Of a stretch of DNA of 64,000 nt, positions 1-10,900 are shown in pieces. This DNA comes from Amylostereum areolatum (lineage: Eukaryota; Basidiomycota; Agaricomycetes; Russulales; Stereaceae). A program made the translations under genes and the position numbers. Under the pieces are notes generated by a model. That model saw only the letters and a list, made by a program, of their open reading frames with translations. It made no database searches and was not told where the DNA came from. The stretch lies in NCBI GenBank assembly GCA_012932865.1, contig SAXG01000056.1, positions 1-64,000 on the forward strand, read 5' to 3'. Each line of letters starts with the position of its first letter. Position 1 is the first letter of the stretch.

Positions 1-115
1 AGTTCGAGATCTGGAACAGTGTGTTCCCAGACACTCGGTACCAAGGGGGTAGGGACCTCCGTCAAATGACTCCACGGACGTCGCCGACAGGGACCGCAAA
101 CGCTTTCTGCCACGT

Positions 116-1444
116 TCAAACATCTCTGCCTGATCTTGTGCACGCGCTTGGACGAGGTAGAGGTTGAAACCGTTGGTGAAGTGGTAAAGAGACAGTGTAG
201 GGCGCTGGTACTACCATTTCGGGACAAATTCCAAGATATGTTTCGGCATCAAAGATGGGCGACGACGACTCTGAGGCACTGCCAGATGATGGCCTAGTAA
301 AAGCGACTGTTGATGCGTGCCGGCGTTTGGCGCTGTGGAGGGGGGTGAGCGCATCAGTAGCTTCGAAAACAAGGCGGCAACAAGATGACATACATGGGAG
401 GCATTGCATAGCATTGGGAATTTACTGAGACGGATCGTTGTACGCTGGATGTGCTGATATATCGTTCAGTGCGTTTGCCCGGAAAACATGAATTGTGATA
501 CGTACCGTGGACGTTTTGAACTTGCGTATTCAGACTCGGATGAATGGTCATCAAAGATACGTCGTTTGACCAGCGACAGGAGGCGGTGGCGTGGTGTCCT
601 CTTCTTCCTCGAACTCGGACGGCGGAGAATCGGTGGCGAAGAAGGGCGGTGGAGAAGGCTCATCGGGAAAGGGAATATAAATGCCTGTTCCATAATCGAC
701 CCGATGTGCTCGCGGACCACTGTGCCTCCAATTGTGATATCCCTGAAGATCGGTGCAACTGAGTGCTTGAGCTCCGTATCCACGCTTTGCGAACGTTATC
801 TTCTCGGCGTTCAGTTTCACGGTCAGGAAGCATAGGCGATCTCGGGACCGATGTCAACCGGCGCCACCTGTTCGACGTAGAACACCTTCCGTGCCGCAGC
901 ACATGTAGCCGTGCGTGAGCCTGAAAGTAGCTCTGCGAGAGCGTCGTCACCCGATAGACTTGCGCACGTTAGCGAACCAGCTGTCCACAGCTTTCACCGT
1001 GGTCGAAGTGGCCGTGGCAATCGACGTCTTGTCGTCTTTGGAAGGATATGGATCATCTAGATGGGACAGCAGCCACGCAGATGCCGCACTGGGAAGACTG
1101 TTACTCTCTGTGGGAGGGTTGTCAGGGACCAATGAGCAAAGCAAACGGTGACCACGTACCGGGGTGAGAACTAGGCGTTATTCCATTGAGCTCAGACAAT
1201 CTCCTCTTCCATTGCCCGGCGTGGACCTCCATACCGAGGAATGCCTCAGCGAGATTTCTATCTCAGCGGCTGTTACACAACCCGAAAACCGAGAAGTCTC
1301 ATCGGCGAGACAACTAGAATCGTGAAACGATACGAGCTGGGACCAGTTCTTGTAGAAATCAAGAAGAGCGCGGGGACCGCGATGTATGGCAAGGAGAAAG
1401 TCGGTCTGAGGTTGCGTTTGTTGGTTCAGGGAGGGTTGATGCAT
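116..1444 (-). pseudogene. HD1-type mating homeodomain gene, frame-disrupted
   Basis: Homeodomain transcription factor of the HD1 (A mating-type) class, which pairs with an HD2 partner from a compatible nucleus. The first reading block starts at ATG 1442-1444 and holds an HD1-like N-terminal dimerisation segment (GPRALLDFYKNWSQL). A second block (about 1230-1180, NLAEAFLGMEVHAG) is in another frame. The homeodomain lies at about 1100-920, with LDDPYPSKDDKTSIA and the recognition helix VDSWFANVRKSIG. That frame then meets TGA; one extra G would continue into TTLSQSYF, as in HD1 proteins. The C-terminal region (to about 116) is in three frames and includes a basic KRRIFDDHSSESEYASSKRPR-like nuclear signal. 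At least three single-base frame breaks are needed, so the gene is either decayed or mis-sequenced. The homeodomain call is firm; the left limit is uncertain. Confidence 0.75.
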
Positions 1445-1521
1445 GGTGCAGGTGAGAGGGGACTGAAGTGAAGAAATTGGTTACCACCAATTGCTTATAA
1501 GTCCTTACATAATGATCGTTA

Positions 1522-1583
1522 GGCCATTGTATTACATACTCACAATAGAGAGGTGGCCATTGTATTACATACGCACAATAGAG
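1522..1583. repeat. 33-bp-period tandem duplication in the HD promoter
   Basis: Two 29-bp copies (1522-1550 and 1555-1583) differ at one base and are separated by 4 bp. They sit in the 238-bp spacer between the divergent HD1 and HD2 start codons, so they may be duplicated regulatory sites shared by both genes. Each begins GGCCATTGTATTACATAC. Seen directly; the regulatory role is inference. Confidence 0.85.
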
Positions 1584-1681
1584 GGGTGACCAAATAGAAC
1601 CACATAAACTGCACTTCTGATTCATCCGCGTCCGCGTTCGCTAACGTCTTTTTCCTAGTCTACTCTCCATTCACAACTCCC

Positions 1682-3191
1682 ATGACGCTCCATCAATCTG
1701 TCGAGTTTTGTGCTCTTCGACATATTCTGAATGAAAGCCGACAATTTTTTCGCTGGGCCACCTGTGCATCTCCCCCCAGCCGCGTCGTCCACACTTCATC
1801 TGCATCACCTGCATCCATCGACATCCCATCATGTCAACTCCCAGAACCTCAACCACTCGCTAGCTTCCTCATTTCCTCCGGTGTTGAGGCACGCACGGCT
1901 ATTTCCGTATCCGACCTTTTTATGCAGCAGGCCTTACAACTAAAAGCCGCACACGAAGCCAAATTCACCAGCACTCTTCAATATCTTGTCACCCTTCCTT
2001 CCTTCAGGCCCGTCGCCGCCGACTTCATCCAGCAATATCATCGCGCTTATGTGTCGCAGTACCACCGTACAGTGCACTCGCGATCGGCCAGGATTGTAAA
2101 CCAAATGCGTAAACAGGGTCTTCGTATTCGTGCCCCTTTATCAATTGCGCAAATCCCACCCCGCATGAAGTGCATGAAGTGAGTCCATTGCCATCTACCA
2201 ATACTGCCCAGTGACTTATGTGCACTAGCTTCGACGACTGGCCCATGGTGAATCCATCTCGTCGCCATTGCACGAGCGGCAGTGTTCTCAGGTGCACGAG
2301 GAGATGTGGAACTGCCTGGTATCAATTCCGACCGAGTGCCAAGAAACCATCGCCCTGTAAGCTCCGTGTTATCATCCGCATTTCCTTCCACTAATTTATA
2401 ACCTTCATTACAGGCCGCCGTGAATACACACCCTCACACTTCGTCTGGTATAGCTATATCAACCCTCGTCGATATGATGCAATCTGTCCACCTAGGGCAA
2501 TCGATGTCGACTCGAGGCTATGCAGAAGACCCGCGTATCCCTCGTACAGATGTTATACACTCACAGTGTCCATCTTCCCGGTGTGAGCCGGTATCAGTGG
2601 CTCAGGCAGTCAAAGTCACTCCTAATCCCTCCCGCCCTTCGCAAGAACGCGTTCATGCGTTATGTCGCGACATCGGTTTCGTTCGTCGAAACCCCCAAGG
2701 AAACAATCATTCTGAAGCCCTCGCGACCCCAGAGTGCAGCGCCTGGCAACCGTCTTCCGTCCTTCACACCCCCTTCACCCGCTCCTACACGACGTCGCAA
2801 GATAGCCAAACTGCCCACTCGCCACCAGCCTTCTACACCAGTATCAGCCGCTTGCCATCGCTCAATTTCTCGCACCCCGTCCCTGACTTACGTCGCATCC
2901 TCCGATGATTCCCTTTCCTCTCCGTCGTCTTCCGGCCCGTCAACTCCAGAGGCTGCTGAGGCCATTCTTCCATCGTATTCTCCGGACAAGCCCACGTTTG
3001 CGGACGTCGGTCGCAGCTTCCCCAGGATGGTTTCCTCGGCAGCACAACCACGCAAGATGGAGTCAAACAGCCTGCAACTTGACCTGCCAGGCTATATGCT
3101 CGACAGGCAAAATGCCGTGCCCGCGCTGTCCCGGCGGAGAAGACTGGCACCATTACCGAAACATACCAACATGAAAGCGACTCCAACATGA
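1682..3191 (+). pseudogene. Putative HD2-type mating partner, degenerate
   Basis: Transcribed away from HD1 with a 238-bp spacer, the usual arrangement of HD1/HD2 pairs. Exon 1 (ATG 1682) encodes about 165 residues with the HD2-like pattern of a hydrophobic N-terminus followed by QYHRAYVSQYHRTV and RKQGLRIRAPL. An intron at about 2179-2232 (GTGAGT to ACTAG) leads to a short block containing WYQFRPSAKK, which resembles a damaged WFQNRRxRAKK recognition helix; most of helix 1 is not recognisable and the frame changes. After a further intron (2357-2413) a Ser/Pro-rich C-terminal tail with basic clusters (SRRRRLAPLP, APTRRRKIAKLP) continues to 3191, again needing a frame change. Position, orientation and tail composition support HD2; the missing intact homeodomain keeps this tentative. 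Confidence 0.45.
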
Positions 3192-3741
3192 TCGCCCCCG
3201 GCTTTCCGCGTTGCTTCAACATCGTTGCATAGTACGATGTGACCTACACGGTTGAAGCGTAGGTGTTGTGTACAGTCGCCATGCCGACCCAAGACGCCCA
3301 TGCTCTTTATCCTCGGCACTCCGTGGGACTTTCGACCCGGACTGTCACCGGTATAGGATTTGGGACGCCAGGTGGCGCCAGGTGCCCGAAATCTACCGCA
3401 GTGGTCCTGGTGGATGCACGATGGGCTGCAAGTGACCGCGTTTTAATGTTTGTGCATCATGCATCATGACACAGCTTGCCTTGCAGCTTTCAGGTCTCTT
3501 CTCCTTACAGTATCATCATTCACTATGCTATATGCTCCGAGTAATCGGAATACCTTACTCTCCGATTGGCTATGTTCAGTGTGTTTTGCTATCTCGCTGT
3601 TCTCGAGACCTTCCACATGCCGTCAGCCCCTATGCCTGTTTTATTGTAATGCATTGTATATACCGTATACTTCTCCACTGGAACATACCTGACGAAATAG
3701 TGAATGTATTGGAATTTGGATTTTTTTACGATCACAGCTGT
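3192..3741. other. Intergenic, no gene seen
   Basis: This 550-bp stretch lies between the HD2-like gene and the 3' end of beta-fg (convergent). It holds only short unsupported open frames and AT-richer sequence consistent with two 3' UTRs. Confidence 0.5.
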
Positions 3742-4720
3742 CTATGCAAATTTTGAGGCCTGCCTCGTCAAATTAGGACATAAACCGACACGAAAGTTAC
3801 TGCAACTCACCAAGCTCATTAATCCACTGAGGCCGCCTGAATTGCCCCCACCGGTGGCCCCGCTGAACTTGCTCTGCACGAGAAGCTTCATAACAGTCAT
3901 GGCGGCTGAGTTAACGGCGTCCTGCTGTTGTTTGGGAAGCACCCCCCGACTTATCGAAGAGCTTCGTTGCCTCGGCCATGGCCAGGGATATAAGTTGGCT
4001 TGAGCCACCGGAACTTTTGGCCTCAGGCTGACTCGATCCAGAGGTGAACTTCTTCAAGGCCTGATAATGGATTGGGATACATAATCAGGGTATAAACGGC
4101 CACACTAGGTAATGAAAGCCATACCTGGAGAGCACAGCGGCGCCCATGGAGGACGCGTCGAGGCTGCCAGCAGAGTCATCCTGGTAAGCCTTCTTGTGTG
4201 ATCGCTGGACCGTCCTCCTCATCTATAGACCTCCCCATGCTGGCTCTGCGAAATCGATGGAAAGATTAGTTGCCAAGCCAAGGAGCGGAGCGCGCTAAAG
4301 ACAGGTGATGCACCTTGTTCTGGCCGAGGAAACCGAGAGCAGAGGTGAACAACGAGCTGTCCCCTGAGCCGTGTTTGCGAGGCGTTCCGGACGACCTCGT
4401 CGTGGTCAACTGAGGTTGCGATCAGATGATGGCATGGTGAGCCACCAAACAAATGTGGCATGAGGGGGACATACGATCTGGGCTGGAAGACCTTCCCTGG
4501 CCCGAATGGTGAGGGGGAGGTGTATTCGGCACCACCGGTCTTGCCGACGGATGCTATGGATCTTTGTCTATATGGAGTCAACATAAGAGAGGAAGGAGGG
4601 GGACGTACAATCCTGAGAGTCCTTGTAGGCTGCGTAGCCTTGCTGGCGAGATTCATGAAGTTGTCCTGATCGCGGTCAGACGTGAGTGAGTAGTTCATTG
4701 CAACGGGGAGGGCCTACCAT
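3742..4720 (-). CDS. Beta-flanking protein (beta-fg), frame-disrupted
   Basis: Conserved fungal protein of unknown function named for its place beside the A mating-type locus of mushrooms. Exon 1 is apparently only the ATG (4718-4720), followed by a 52-bp intron (4717-4666) and DNFMNLASK-GYAAYKDSQD. Further blocks read DHDEVVRNAS, GDSSLFTSALGFLGQNK, QRSHKKAYQDDSAG, ASSMGAAVL, ALKKFTSG, SLAMAEATKLFDKSGGAS, KQQDAVNSAAMTVMKLL and the canonical tail MSLASKFA, reached through an in-frame 51-bp intron. These are the family's signature blocks in the right order. At least four 1-bp breaks (near 4638, 4374, 4210 and 3934) interrupt the frame, mostly within 2-4 base runs. No single continuous protein can be read from this sequence. 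The identity is firm from the blocks; whether the gene is broken or mis-sequenced is open. Confidence 0.8.
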
Positions 4721-4884
4721 GCTGTTAGATTGGGATTGTGGCGCGGTGGGAGATGGTGGTAACGATGAGAGATGGAAAGGGAGATGACGCTGTGCTAGTT
4801 ATAATAAAGCACTGCGTACTTCATTGATCTTATCTCCCCAGGTGAAAGCTCCATTCATGACTCGCCCCCTTCCCACGAACGACG

Positions 4885-5556
4885 ATGCTGCCTTCCTCCT
4901 CCCAGACGTTCTCATTCCCCTCCACCTCCCAGCAAACGTTCTTCTCATCTACACAAACCATCCCAGAGCAGCTCCTTCGGCGATCTGTCCTTCACTTCGT
5001 CCCAGCCCTTCAACTCATCAACATATCCCGGATCACAGTCCCTCACGGACGCGTCCAACCTCGACCCGAACAACGTCGAGATCTTCAAGGAGAACCTCCA
5101 ACTCGTCCAGAATCAGACCGCACACCTACAAAATCTCGCCGAGAAAGCCTTGGAGGGGATGTACGTTCCAATTTCCCGGCGTACCACACGTCCTCCGAAC
5201 GACCTGACGTGAAACTTTAGTAGGAGCGCGTATCATGCAGACGACCGACTCTGGAAAAACAGCGAGTACGCCCCCTCTCCCTCCCATCCCTGACCTTGAC
5301 GCAAACACGTCCCCAGCGCATCTAGCCGAGCTCAGACAGGCCATTCTCGACCTGCAAGACCTGCTCAATCAGCAGCGGCGTCGGCGGTCTTCCTCTCCTG
5401 GCTTTAGACACCACACACCCTCCTCCAGAAGAGCAGCTCGCAAACCATACGGCGAACGTGATCAAGGAGCTTTTTACCGCTGCGAACCCGGCAGCAGGAG
5501 GCTGCTATCGTAGCCGCGAATCTTTGACTGCCCCGGACCATACCTTCCGTCGATGA
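4885..5556 (+). pseudogene. Unrecognised coiled-coil-like protein, frame-disrupted
   Basis: Not recognised. The coding signal runs from MLPSSSQTFSFPSTSQQTFF into a block with DASNLDPNNVEIFKENLQLV and QNQTAHLQNLAEKALEGM, which looks like an amphipathic coiled coil. An intron follows (GTACGTTCC to CTTTAG, about 5161-5220). The second exon contains DANTSPAHLAELRQAILDLQ and later PPPEEQLANHTANVIKELFT, and ends LTAPDHTFRR before TGA at 5554-5556. About five single-base shifts are needed over 670 bp. The Leu/Gln/Ala heptad-like spacing and consistent tail across frames argue for a real gene whose sequence is damaged. It lies head to head with beta-fg (starts 165 bp apart). No function can be assigned. 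Confidence 0.5.
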
Positions 5557-5733
5557 TCTATTCCACCCGGCTTGCGATACACTACACCTCCTCCGTACTT
5601 ACTGGTGGTGACTTTGACGTTGCTCACAGGAAACAGGGGTTCACTCTCAGTCATACATCCACGCTTGGACGCTTCGCGTCAGACATATGTTCAGAAGTGC
5701 AATCATATTAACTCCCAGAAAATGTAAAAGGTA

Positions 5734-6894
5734 TCACACGTGTATAATTACTTGAATGATATACAAGTCAATCCAGTCAATGCCTCCCAAGATATCAGGC
5801 GTTCTTGGTGACCTCTTCTCGCTCTCTGATGGATAAAGCGTGCTCGACGTGTACGGACCGCCCTCCACGGGTGCCGTCGTCGACGGAGCTCCTCCAGGGA
5901 CCGAGGAGGCAGCGCTTCCGGGTATCGACGTCTTCGACAAGTAGCCTTGCGCGCTCGTGGCGGCCGAATTTGCGCCGGATTGAAGAGCCTTCGCGGCAGC
6001 CTCGATATGAGGTTGCGCGGTTGTGGCGGCCGAGTTCGCACCAGACTGAAGGGCTTTGGCAGCAGCTTCAAGATGGGGTTGAGCGACCCTTTGCGCCTCA
6101 GCAGCGTACTGCTTCGTCGTTTCGAAAGCGTTACTCGCTGTGGTCCCCGCTGTGGATGCGGTGGTGGAGGGAGAAGTTTGGTTGGATTCGCCGGAGAGGT
6201 AGCTCTGAGCGAACATATTAAACACGGAGTATTGGGTAACACCTATAAACGCACCTGTGCAGAGGAAATGACATTGCCAGCTATATTCTTCGCCTGCTCG
6301 AGGTATGTTGCCCCAGCAGCCGATGCAGCCTCGACGTCCTTCTTTCCCTGCTCGACGGCCTCGTTCGTCTTCGCTCCCAATTGTGGCACGATGTCAGATG
6401 GATTTCCCGTAACAGCCGGACCCTTCTCCTAGATTGGATGTCAGTCTCCAAGATCGTCACCTATACACGAACGCGAACGTACGTGCGCTGACGAGGCTGC
6501 GTGCTCCCCGACGCCCTTGATGTGTTCTGCGGTAGCAGCAACCTGACGCACCGCCGAGGAGTTGGGGGCATTCGTCGTGACATTCGCAGCTGTGGTCGTC
6601 TCGCTTGCAGGTCTAGATTCAGATGTGGGTGAGCGGCCTGGTGCGGTGGATACGGGGAATACGCACTGTGCGGCGAGAGGGTCGTGGGTTTTCGCCTCGG
6701 CAGCAGCCTTCTTAGCGGCTTCCTGCGTTACTTCAGCATTACGACGAACGTCCCGAGCGAGTTTCGTGGTGGAGGATTCGGTCTCAGCAACGGCAGCGCT
6801 AGTTTCAAAGCTTTGCAAACGGGCAGATAATCAGCTCGTAGTTCAAAGATCGGAAGTCGAATACCACGTACTGTGCTTGTCCGGATGATTGCAT
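5734..6894 (-). CDS. Ala-rich LEA-like / stress-type protein
   Basis: Three or four exons from ATG 6892-6894. Exon 1 is 23 bp (MQSSGQA), followed by an intron of about 65 bp. The protein is rich in Ala, Thr, Ser, Lys and Glu and contains helical runs such as EVTQEAAKKAAAEAK and EAVEQGKKDVEAASAAGATY. Near the C-terminus is a tandem 22-residue repeat built on EAAAKALQSGANSAAT (coded at about 5947-6078). This composition and repetition resemble late-embryogenesis-abundant and apolipophorin-like hydrophilic stress proteins of fungi; no conserved domain is claimed. It has a good TATA box 78 bp upstream of the ATG, suggesting regulated, possibly strong expression. The C-terminal 15 residues (DWIDLYIIQVIIHV) are hydrophobic and unlike the rest, so the true stop or last splice could differ. 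Confidence 0.65.
5947..6078 (-). repeat. Tandem 66-bp coding repeat, two copies
   Basis: Two adjacent copies of a 66-bp unit each encode 22 residues containing EAAAKALQSGANSAAT. They differ at several mostly synonymous positions, so the duplication is not recent or has been selected for protein sequence. Limits were set by eye from the protein repeat. Confidence 0.7.
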
Positions 6895-6971
6895 GGTTGG
6901 TTATGGATAATGGAGTGAGTGCAAGTGGAAGGAGATTGGTTAGTTAGAGGCGATAGATGAGGCTTGCCGAG

Positions 6972-6977
6972 TTTATA
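6972..6977 (-). promoter_or_regulatory. TATA box of the LEA-like gene
   Basis: TATAAA on the minus strand (context CCTTATAAACTC), 78 bp upstream of the LEA-like start codon. This is the expected distance for a fungal core promoter with a short 5' UTR. Confidence 0.6.
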
Positions 6978-7431
6978 AGGTAGCAGAGTTTGGAGAGCAT
7001 CGTCATACAGAGAACCATGACGTCACGCCTGTCAATCAAGGACGGAGACTCTAGGATTGGGGCCTGTGTGATAATACGTACCAAGGCAAAGCTCGGAACT
7101 GGAAAGGACAGGGTGGAGAAGATGTATGCCTAATAGCAATGTGGGTGGGACGTCACGCATCATCAAGGGGAGGGTTGACGAATAAGGGCGGGAACCCACA
7201 GAGTACTACAATTAAGTATACAACAGCGGAACAGACGAGGACGCGACGGTGACAGAAAGCGGAGACAGAAAGAGACATCTATGCGAATGCATATGGGCAG
7301 ACCAGTTGCGTGAGTGGAGAGCGTCCAAAAGCGAAAAGTGGGTATCAAGCATAACACAGAAAACACGGCAGGCCGACAACATAAAAACGAACCAGAATTT
7401 CCTTAGAAATAGAGGAGACTGACACAACAAT
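6978..7431. other. Intergenic, no gene seen
   Basis: Upstream region of the LEA-like gene and 3' flank of the glycogenin gene. Only short frames without support are present. Confidence 0.5.
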
Positions 7432-10400
7432 CTACCTGCGGGCCTCCTCTTCCCAAGACCCCATACGCAGGAACCTTGAGAGAACTTCCTCAGAGCCCTT
7501 CTTGAATATGTCCACACCACGAGCTGGGTCCCAAACCCTCCCGCCAATTTTGCGCATTGGCGTCACGATCTCATCACTGGGAGAGAGAGGGGGACCCGTC
7601 GTTGACGGTGTCGACATCGTGTCGCTAGACACTTGGCGGGACATGGGTAACGGCTGCTCGGATAATCGCAGCGCAGGGGTGGACGGTTTTGGACGCCCCG
7701 CCCCGGAACGTCGCCGCAACGTTGGCAGTGGAACCTCGGGGAGAACGTAATGTTCGTGGGCTTTGCGAGCCCGGTACCCTCGGTGTTGAGCTTTGGGTAG
7801 CGCGGAGTCCAACCGTGCTTGTCGCCGGTGAAGACGAGGACGAAGCCATACCCTTGTCTGCCAGAAAGCTGTTTTGTCGAGAGCGCGAGGTGCGAGCCTG
7901 TTGTTCTTTGGCCACTTCGTCAACGTCAGATGGTGTGACGATGGTAGAGACTTGCACGCCCTGGTGCCGGGTCTCTATAGGAATCGTCTGCACACCTTGT
8001 GATCGATACTCTTTTTTGTGCCGCTGGGCCCCCGAAGACGACCGCGACCGACGCTTGAGTTCTCGTTCCCGTTCGTGTTGATCCAGTTTCCCCGTCGGTT
8101 TCCTCATCGTCGCCATCCACGCTGCTGTCTCCAGATTCCCAGCGTTTGAAAAGTTCACTTTCACGATGTCGAGACTCCTCGAGGTCGAAGGCGGGCTGAA
8201 GTGGCTGCAACCCTAAAGGCGACCGCACAAGACGCGACGCATATTTTTTGTATGCTGGGAATAGTGTCCCATGCATTCATGAAGCCGAAAGATGAAGGCG
8301 ACGCCTTAGGAGGCAACGCGACTTGACGCTGAGGTGAGGCCGGCGGGCGCTCTGGACTAGGAGAGCGAGAGGGTGTCTTCACAGGCTCCAAAAACAGACC
8401 CGGAGGAGGCGACTCTGTCGAGGGAAATACTCGTCCCGGAGCATGGCGTGGCGTACCCTCCCATGGAAATACCGGTCTCACTTTCGTTCGATCGGGACTA
8501 GGGGTTAGATCAGGAGTATCGCCGATGACATCCGCGTAGCGTCTTTCTTGCAGTAGCTGCTGCGGGATCTGTGTTGGAGGAGGAACATGGAAGAGTGCAC
8601 CGGACTGTGTAGGCGGAGAGAAAAAGTTTTCATGGTGTTGACTACCGGATGCATGATCCCAAACGTTGGGATAGTATGTTTCTGCGGGGAAGTTTGCAAA
8701 AGGTATAGTGGTAGGTGGCGGCTCTACAGCAGGGTTCCACGACATCATAGGAGGCGAGGTGGACCGAGGGGGCGGGGGGACGAGCTCGGGGAGGCGGAGG
8801 CGGGGGATCATAGGCTTGTCCATATCGGTGGCCTTGCGACTGCTCGGGAGGGTCATAGTCATCCGAGGAGTATAGATGGGACTCCTGGGAGACGCCTGGC
8901 CCACGAACATTTTCTTGCTCTCGCCTCCCAGCCCATGAAACTGAAGGAGCGTCCGCTAATTGCAACTGACCACGCAACAGGCGAGGCGAGCCTATTTGTG
9001 GACGACCTGTTGGCCGGCCCTGTTTTGAATCGAACTTTTGAAGAGACGATGGTTCAGGCCATGGGCTATCGGACCGGGAAGGCGGATAGACGTCGAACTG
9101 GTGACCAGGTGTGGAGCGCCGCTGGCTGGACTCATGCCCGACACTTCGGGGACCTGGACTCGGCGACGAGGCCGAGGTGGATTCAGATTGCACACCCCCG
9201 GAATAGCCCAGTGGGGTCCCCTGTACAAATCCCTGCGCATGTCCTCTCCAGGGGATGCCAACGACGCAAGCCCTGGCGGTGAATCCTCAGTGCTTCCGTA
9301 GTGAGAGTACGGAACGGCACTGAGTGACTGTGATGATGACTGCGCCGTCGAGGGAAGATTGGACCTGTGTATGACAGGCGATTGACCGGAGAGGGGCTGA
9401 CGATGGGCATCGTTGGTCGACGAGGCCACCCCATGATCAAAAAAATAACCATGTGCGCCGGTATCCTCAAGCTCGCTCCCAGATAACGTTCGAGGATCGT
9501 CTTGCTTCTCTTTTCGTGGCCGCATTAAATCCATGCGACCATCCAAAGGCAAACGGATGTACGCGCCCTCCCCAGATTGAGCGTACGCCGGTCCCGAAAA
9601 CCCTTCGATGGCCATCCTGCGCAAGTCACCCAAACTTATCCAGTTGATGGCTTGGTGGTTGAAGCCGGGGGGAGCAGGCATGTCTTCACCAACACTTGCT
9701 TCCTGGTCCCAAGCTGCCTCGTATCGGCGGGCGGCGAATTCAACACTGGCAGAAACCGGGACAGAGCGGTAGTGCTTGTCGTACACGGCGTACCAACGGT
9801 CGACGAGGGTCCCGTAGTCGTATACTTGAAGGGGCTGAGTGGCTTTGCTTTGCGCTTCGGCGGAACCGGGTGCTCTCCATGGGATCGAACTCCAGGGCTT
9901 ATTTGGTCCGATGAAGTGGATGGCAGATATTTTGGAGCCGAAACGTTCGTAGGCCGGTGCATATCTGCAGGAAAGAGGGAGGGCACGTGAGGATCAAAAC
10001 GAAAGGGTGACGTTCTTCAGAAGCGTTCACTTACGTGTATACAGCCGTCGGAGTCGTGTTGTATGTAAAGCTAAGGCGGTGCCAGTTATCCCCTCGCCAT
10101 TCGTTGAGGAGCCCTTGGTCGCCACCGTCCCAGCTGCCTTGAGCTTCGGACAACTGCATCAATTCGGCGAACTGCGGCTCTCCGGGCGTGAGGACCATCA
10201 AGCCCGAATTGAATATATCTGGCCAGCCCACGTCTGGAACAGCGGAAAATTCGTGTGGTAGGGAAAAGAGGTGAGAGAGAGGACGTGTGGGAAGGATGTC
10301 GGCATCGAGGAAAATGATCTTTTGGTACTGAGTGAGACGAAAGACATGCAATTTCGTGAGGACAGCAGTGAGATCAGGGCGACCTGTGGAGGTTAGATAG

Positions 10401-10900
10401 TGTCAGACGAAAGCATAGTACATCGTGATGCTATAAGCACAGGGGGAACGGCGGGCCAACTAGTAGCAGGAAATGAGCGTTATGAGGATGCGCGCCGTGC
10501 CCCACGGAGGGTCAGGTGGCCAGGAAAAGAAGCGACCGCATCCGTACAAGCATAGGAACGCTTGGAGCTTTGAAAGACGCGGGCGAGGGTGCCAGCGGGC
10601 TGACCGTCGGTAGAAGAGTGGGCAGGAACGGGGAGCGCACGTACCTAGAAGAGTGAGGCCGCGGGTATTGTCGTGCTCGATGATTTCGACTCCGATAACG
10701 ACGTTGAATGCGCGGCGGAGAAGCTTTATGCTGGAGACATCGACTGTCTCCGGGGTGACCAAACAAACGGTGTGGAAATCGACTTCAGGAGAAGTGGCAG
10801 GAGAAGGATGAACATCTTTGAGAGCGGCTGCGAGAGTGAGCGCGCCTGGGAGGTAGGAATCGGAAGTGAGAAGGGTTACGAAAGCGTAAGGAGAGGCCAT
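7432..10900 (-). CDS. Glycogenin-type glycosyltransferase (GT8), C-terminal frame breaks
   Basis: Self-glucosylating GT8 enzyme that primes glycogen synthesis in the cytosol, or a relative; the neighbour called GLGEN beside HD mating loci. From ATG 10898-10900 the catalytic domain is clean: YAFVTLLTSDSYLPGALTLA, then after an intron VLTKLHVFRLTQYQKIIFLD with the metal-binding DAD (LDADILP), PDVGWPDIFNSGLMVL and GGDQGLLNEW, then YAPAYERFGSKISAIHFIGP and LVDRWYAVYDKHYRS. A long disordered, Pro/Ser-rich C-terminal region follows, as in other basidiomycete homologues, ending DIFKKGSEEVLSRFLRMGSW at TAG 7432-7434. In this tail the frame switches near 9240, 8900, 8250, 8000 and 7850, often at short base runs. 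Catalytic identity is firm. The tail may be intact in the real genome. Confidence 0.8.

Noticed and set aside
5748..6242. Arg/Pro-rich frame overlapping the LEA-like gene
   Set aside because: Out-of-frame shadow of the Ala-rich coding exon on the same strand.
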